Source of the DNA: Bacillota bacterium
GTDB taxonomy: Bacteria > Bacillota > Sulfobacillia > RBS10-35 > JAJYVN01
DNA length: 43,070 nt
Reading direction: 5' to 3'
NCBI GenBank assembly: GCA_021797775.1
Contig: JAJZZC010000016.1
Span: 1-43,070, forward strand
Of the stretch, positions 40,408 through 43,070 are shown piece after piece (the stretch's first letter is position 1; each line of letters begins with the position of its first letter). The translations under genes and the position numbers were made by a program. The notes beneath the pieces were generated by a model, which worked only from the letters and a program-made list of their open reading frames with translations, ran no database searches and was not told where the DNA came from.

Positions 40408-41748
40408 ATGGCTGTCCTCCGTGACGCCTCTCGCGACGTCAACCTGCGCCGACTGGACCGGGAACGCGTGCTGCGCATCCGCTCCGGGGACCGCGCACCG
40501 TTGCGCAACCTGCTCCTCTTCCTCCTGCTGGCCGGTCCGGGGATCCTGGTCATGGTCGGCGACAACGACGCCGGTGGCGTCATCACTTACGCGACGACGG
40601 GCGCGCGCTACGGCATCGGCTTCTTCGTGCCTTTCCTGCTGTTGATGATCCCCGTGGCCTATGTGGTCCAGGAGATGACGGTGCGGCTTGGGGCGGTTTC
40701 CCAGAAGGGTCACGCCGAACTCATCTTTGACCGCTTCGGCCGCTTCTGGGGCATCTTCTCCATGACCGACCTGGTACTCGGCAACTGCCTGACGCTGGTC
40801 ACGGAGTTCATCGGCATGGCCGCCGGTCTGAGCGTATTCGGCGTCGGCCTGCGCACCGCGGTGCTCACCAGCGCCCTGCTGGTCGCGGCCCTGGTCTCCG
40901 TCCAGCGCTATGTGACCGCCGAGCGCGTCACCCTTGTCTTCGCGGCCGTCAACCTGGTCTTCATCCCGCTCGCCATCCTGGCGCACCCCGCGCCGGGCCA
41001 GGTCGCGGCCGCGCTGGTGCGCTGGACCCTGCCCGGCGGCTTCACGCCCAGCGTGCTGTTCCTGATCATCGCCAACGTGGGCACGACCATCGCCCCGTGG
41101 ATGCTCTTCTACCAGCAGGGCGCCGTGGTCGACAAGGGCCTGACGCCGCGGGACATCCGGCACGGCCAAACGGACACGCTGATCGGCAGCCTGATCATGG
41201 GCGTCGTCGCGGTGGCGATCGTCGTGCTGACGGGGACCCTGATGTTCCCGCGGCACATCGACGTCAGCAACCTCAGCCAGGCGCATTGGGCCCAGACCCT
41301 GGCGCCGTACCTCGGCCCGGTGGCCGACCGGCTCTTCGGCCTGGGGCTCTTCGAGGCGGGCCTGGTGGCGGCCATCACGATCTCCCTGTCGTCGGCCTGG
41401 GCGGTCGGCGAGGTCTCCGGCCGGCGCCACAGCCTCAACGCGTCGCTCCGTCAGGCCCCGCTGTTCTACGGCATCTACGTCGGAAGCATCGCGGCGGCGG
41501 CGGCGGTCGTCCTGATTCCCGGCGCCCCGCTGCAGCTGATCACGCTGACGGTCCAGGTGATCGCGACGCTGCTGATGCCGCCGGCCCTGACCTTCCTCCT
41601 CCTGCTGGCCAACGACCCGGAGATCATGGGCGAGCATCGCAACCGCCTGGGGGCCAATCTGTTCACCGGCGGGATCGTCGCCCTGATCCTGACCCTCTCC
41701 ACCCTGTACGGCATCGTCACCGTGTTCCCGCACGCACTCGGGGGCTGA
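40408..41748 (+). CDS. NRAMP-related divalent-metal transporter, probably Mg2+ (NRMT-like)
   Basis: A 446-residue protein from ATG 40408 with about 11 TM helices. It has the NRAMP fold, but the TM1 site is GDNDAGG instead of the usual DPGN, and the TM6 site is TIAPW instead of MPH, so the metal-binding Met is an Ala. As I recall, this substitution marks NRAMP-related magnesium transporters, which take Mg2+ and not only Mn2+ or Fe2+. The upstream M-box strengthens a Mg2+ uptake role. An alternative ATG at 40334, after GAGGGGAGGGGG, is in another frame and could be a short leader peptide. A small TM gene follows. Confidence 0.9.
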   Translation: MAVLRDASRDVNLRRLDRERVLRIRSGDRAPLRNLLLFLLLAGPGILVMVGDNDAGGVITYATTGARYGIGFFVPFLLLMIPVAYVVQEMTVRLGAVSQKGHAELIFDRFGRFWGIFSMTDLVLGNCLTLVTEFIGMAAGLSVFGVGLRTAVLTSALLVAALVSVQRYVTAERVTLVFAAVNLVFIPLAILAHPAPGQVAAALVRWTLPGGFTPSVLFLIIANVGTTIAPWMLFYQQGAVVDKGLTPRDIRHGQTDTLIGSLIMGVVAVAIVVLTGTLMFPRHIDVSNLSQAHWAQTLAPYLGPVADRLFGLGLFEAGLVAAITISLSSAWAVGEVSGRRHSLNASLRQAPLFYGIYVGSIAAAAAVVLIPGAPLQLITLTVQVIATLLMPPALTFLLLLANDPEIMGEHRNRLGANLFTGGIVALILTLSTLYGIVTVFPHALGG

Positions 41749-41777
41749 GGTCCAGGCACGGAAGGAAGGTGGGCGGA

Positions 41778-41951
41778 TTGGCGGCAGGGAACGGCATGGG
41801 CGAACTGGAGGCGCTGGAGGAGCGAGCGCGTCGCGTGTACGGGCCCGCACGCCTCAGCGTCGGAGCGACGGCGATCCTCTGGATCCTGCGGTGTTACGTG
41901 GTCGGCATGCTCGCCCTGATGGTGTTCGCTTTCACCCGGCGGTTGGCCTAA
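41778..41951 (+). CDS. Small single-TM protein downstream of the Mg2+ transporter
   Basis: A 57-residue ORF from TTG 41778, preceded by GGAAGGAAGGTGGG at good spacing, 29 bp after the transporter stop. Residues 1-25 are charged and helical (MGELEALEERARRVYG). Residues of about 28-50 form one TM helix with Trp, Arg, Cys and Tyr inside (LWILRCYVVGMLALMVF), ending in TRRLA. I do not recognise a family. The position and spacing suggest co-transcription, so it may be an accessory or regulatory micro-protein of the transporter. Confidence 0.6.
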   Translation: MAAGNGMGELEALEERARRVYGPARLSVGATAILWILRCYVVGMLALMVFAFTRRLA

Positions 41952-42188
41952 GGAGCCGGAAGACTGTAACTATCGACCCGACCAGCGGACATCGAGAGAT
42001 ACACTGGAGCATATTGGCTCGAGTGGGCAGGAGTGGGTGCACGAGGGTCGGTCGGAGAGCCCGGGGACGCCGTGGCGGCGAGCGACGGCTCCAGCCCGGG
42101 CGCCAAGGGTCCGCACCCCGACGCTATCGCATCTGGTCCGCCATCTGTCAATCCGGTGGGGTTTGATCATCACCGGCTCCTAAGGCCG

Positions 42189-42220
42189 TGCCGGAACGCC
42201 GCGGCCAGCCCGTTCCGGCA
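42189..42220. terminator. Perfect 10-bp stem-loop
   Basis: TGCCGGAACG (42189-42198) pairs with CGTTCCGGCA (42211-42220) across a 12-nt loop. No T-tract. It may end the transporter operon transcript or belong to the next gene's leader. Confidence 0.4.
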
Positions 42221-42246
42221 GGCGGCGGGAGCGGCGCTACACCCAT

Positions 42247-42290
42247 AGACGGGCAAGGTCCGCACCGCAGACGGGCAAGGTCCGCACCGC
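42247..42290 (+). repeat. Perfect 22-bp tandem duplication
   Basis: The 22-bp unit (starting AGACGGGCAAGG, ending CGCACCGC) occurs twice, at 42247-42268 and 42269-42290, without a mismatch, which suggests recent replication slippage. Confidence 0.8.
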
Positions 42291-42471
42291 GTCGAAGCCT
42301 CTCTGGCCTGCCGCTGATCCGAAGGGACGCGGCACGACGGCGCCACCGCCCAGGCCCTCCGCGGAACGGCGCCACCCTGCCGCCGACCACGCCCGGGCAG
42401 GAGCCACGCGGTTCGATCCCGTACCCATGGTGGTCGGTCGCCATTCGCACCGGAGGGGCGGTGTCTCACTC

Positions 42472-43070
42472 ATGCGACCCTATGCCGGCATCCCCCATGC
42501 CGATCGGCCCGGGCTGTTCGTCGAGGAGAACGCGCTCTTGCTGCGCCGCTACGCCTACGTCGAGCAGCGCCTGTGCGTCCTGCTCGCCGGCCACTTCCCG
42601 GGGACGGGGCTGTGGGAGCTGAAGCACGCCCTGGCGCGGCACTCGTGGGAGGACGCCCAGCACGCCGACGCCCTGCGCCGCCGCATCGTCACCATGCGCA
42701 CCTCGCCGCGCCTGCTGGAGGAGTGCCCCGACCCGGCCCTGGCCGCCCTGCTCGACGAGGCCGAGCGCGCCGCCGACAGCGTGGAACTGGCCTCTGGGGT
42801 GCACGGCGTGATCAAGCCCGCGCTACTTGCCGCCTACCGCTGGCACCTGGCGGAGACGAACCCCGTCGCCGACTTCCCTACGGCGCGCGAGCTGGAGATC
42901 ATCGTACGCGAAGAGGCGCACCAGCTGGCCTGGGCCGCCGAGGCCATCGCCGAACTGGCGGGCCCACAGGCCGCCGAGGCGGCGAGCCGGGAGGCGGGGT
43001 CCGCCGGCGGGTGGGCCGCGACGGCCGTCGCGGCCGTGGGCCCCACGGCGCCGACCGCGGCGGACCCCGC
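42472..43070 (+). CDS. Ferritin-like helical-bundle protein (partial, runs off the window)
   Basis: The frame is open from ATG 42472 to the right edge (at least 199 residues), with GGAGGGG about 13 nt upstream. Helical segments carry ferritin-like metal-ligand spacing: RYAYVEQRLCVLLAGH, WELKHALARHSWEDAQHADALRRR (E..H), and REEAHQLAWAAEAIAEL near residue 145. The last ~25 visible residues are an Ala/Gly linker, so another domain may follow. Ferritin-like helical proteins of unknown function do occur near DUF993, PhyH and Gfo/Idh genes, which would fit this neighbourhood, but that link is inference. Confidence 0.6.
   Translation, partial: MRPYAGIPHADRPGLFVEENALLLRRYAYVEQRLCVLLAGHFPGTGLWELKHALARHSWEDAQHADALRRRIVTMRTSPRLLEECPDPALAALLDEAERAADSVELASGVHGVIKPALLAAYRWHLAETNPVADFPTARELEIIVREEAHQLAWAAEAIAELAGPQAAEAASREAGSAGGWAATAVAAVGPTAPTAADP

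Larger units (their letters stand above)
41952..42471. other. Gap of about 520 bp upstream of the ferritin-like gene
   Basis: No gene. It contains a perfect 10-bp stem-loop (42189-42220) and a 22-bp tandem duplication (42247-42290). Confidence 0.4.

Noticed and set aside
40334-40645. The ORF starting at ATG 40334 as the true start of the transporter
   Set aside because: It is in a different frame and becomes shadow sequence over the transporter. Only its first ~25 codons, after a strong ribosome-binding site, could matter as a leader peptide.
39997-41850. A 617-codon minus-strand ORF opposite the transporter and riboswitch
   Set aside because: It is antisense to the NRAMP-like gene, which has clear TM and site motifs, and also crosses the M-box and terminators. 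Composition is typical of a shadow.

Overview
This window looks like a chromosomal segment of a very GC-rich, probably deep-branching member of the Bacillota (Firmicutes). The pointers are a divergent rpmB / asp23...recG arrangement like that of Bacillus, a zinc-type L28, a CwlD-like sporulation-type amidase, an LCP wall-polymer ligase, Hsp33 and an M-box magnesium riboswitch. I cannot name the genus from sequence alone.

Layout. The left end (1-8.2 kb) holds the C-terminal part of a membrane protein, a tyrosine-recombinase remnant, an MBL-fold hydrolase, a truncated DUF993 aldolase, a CwlD-like amidase, an LCP ligase and an EltD-like polyol dehydrogenase. From 8.2 to 14.4 kb, housekeeping genes (recG, an Asp23 gene, rpmB, hslO) are interspersed with debris: an Amt fragment, a 226-bp MITE-like repeat, two tandem 130-bp hairpin units and a TnpB fragment. 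From 14.6 to 17.8 kb is an ABC importer of the NitT/TauT type (fused double permease plus an ATPase with a C-terminal accessory domain) with no binding protein beside it. From 19.0 to 27.5 kb is a carbohydrate/polyol-flavoured set (Gfo/Idh/MocA oxidoreductase, DUF1080 protein, SDR, zinc alcohol dehydrogenase, phytanoyl-CoA dioxygenase-like enzyme), together with a MntP-like exporter, a small wHTH/zinc-ribbon regulator and an orphan YgiT-type zinc-finger protein. From 28.0 to 30.5 kb is a MarR-ABC-MacB-type efflux operon.

From 31.2 to 36.7 kb is a gene graveyard: a frameshifted second copy of the dioxygenase joined head-on to a truncated IS66 transposase, an intact-looking VapBC pair, a second MITE family, and a beta-galactosidase fragment joined to a PLP-decarboxylase fragment and then to an N-terminally clipped HAD phosphatase. 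From 37.3 to 39.3 kb is a 14-TM DHA2 drug exporter with a palindrome over its promoter. From 39.86 to 41.95 kb is the best-resolved regulatory unit of the window: a consensus-like promoter, an M-box Mg2+ riboswitch, an attenuator, a second leader segment with its own terminator, an NRAMP-related (probably Mg2+) transporter, and a small single-TM protein. A ferritin-like gene runs off the right end.

The unusual signals are mostly structural. Two MITE-like families (226 and 246 bp, two copies each) and hairpin repeats punctuate broken genes, and perfect GC stem-loops without U-tracts follow many operons.
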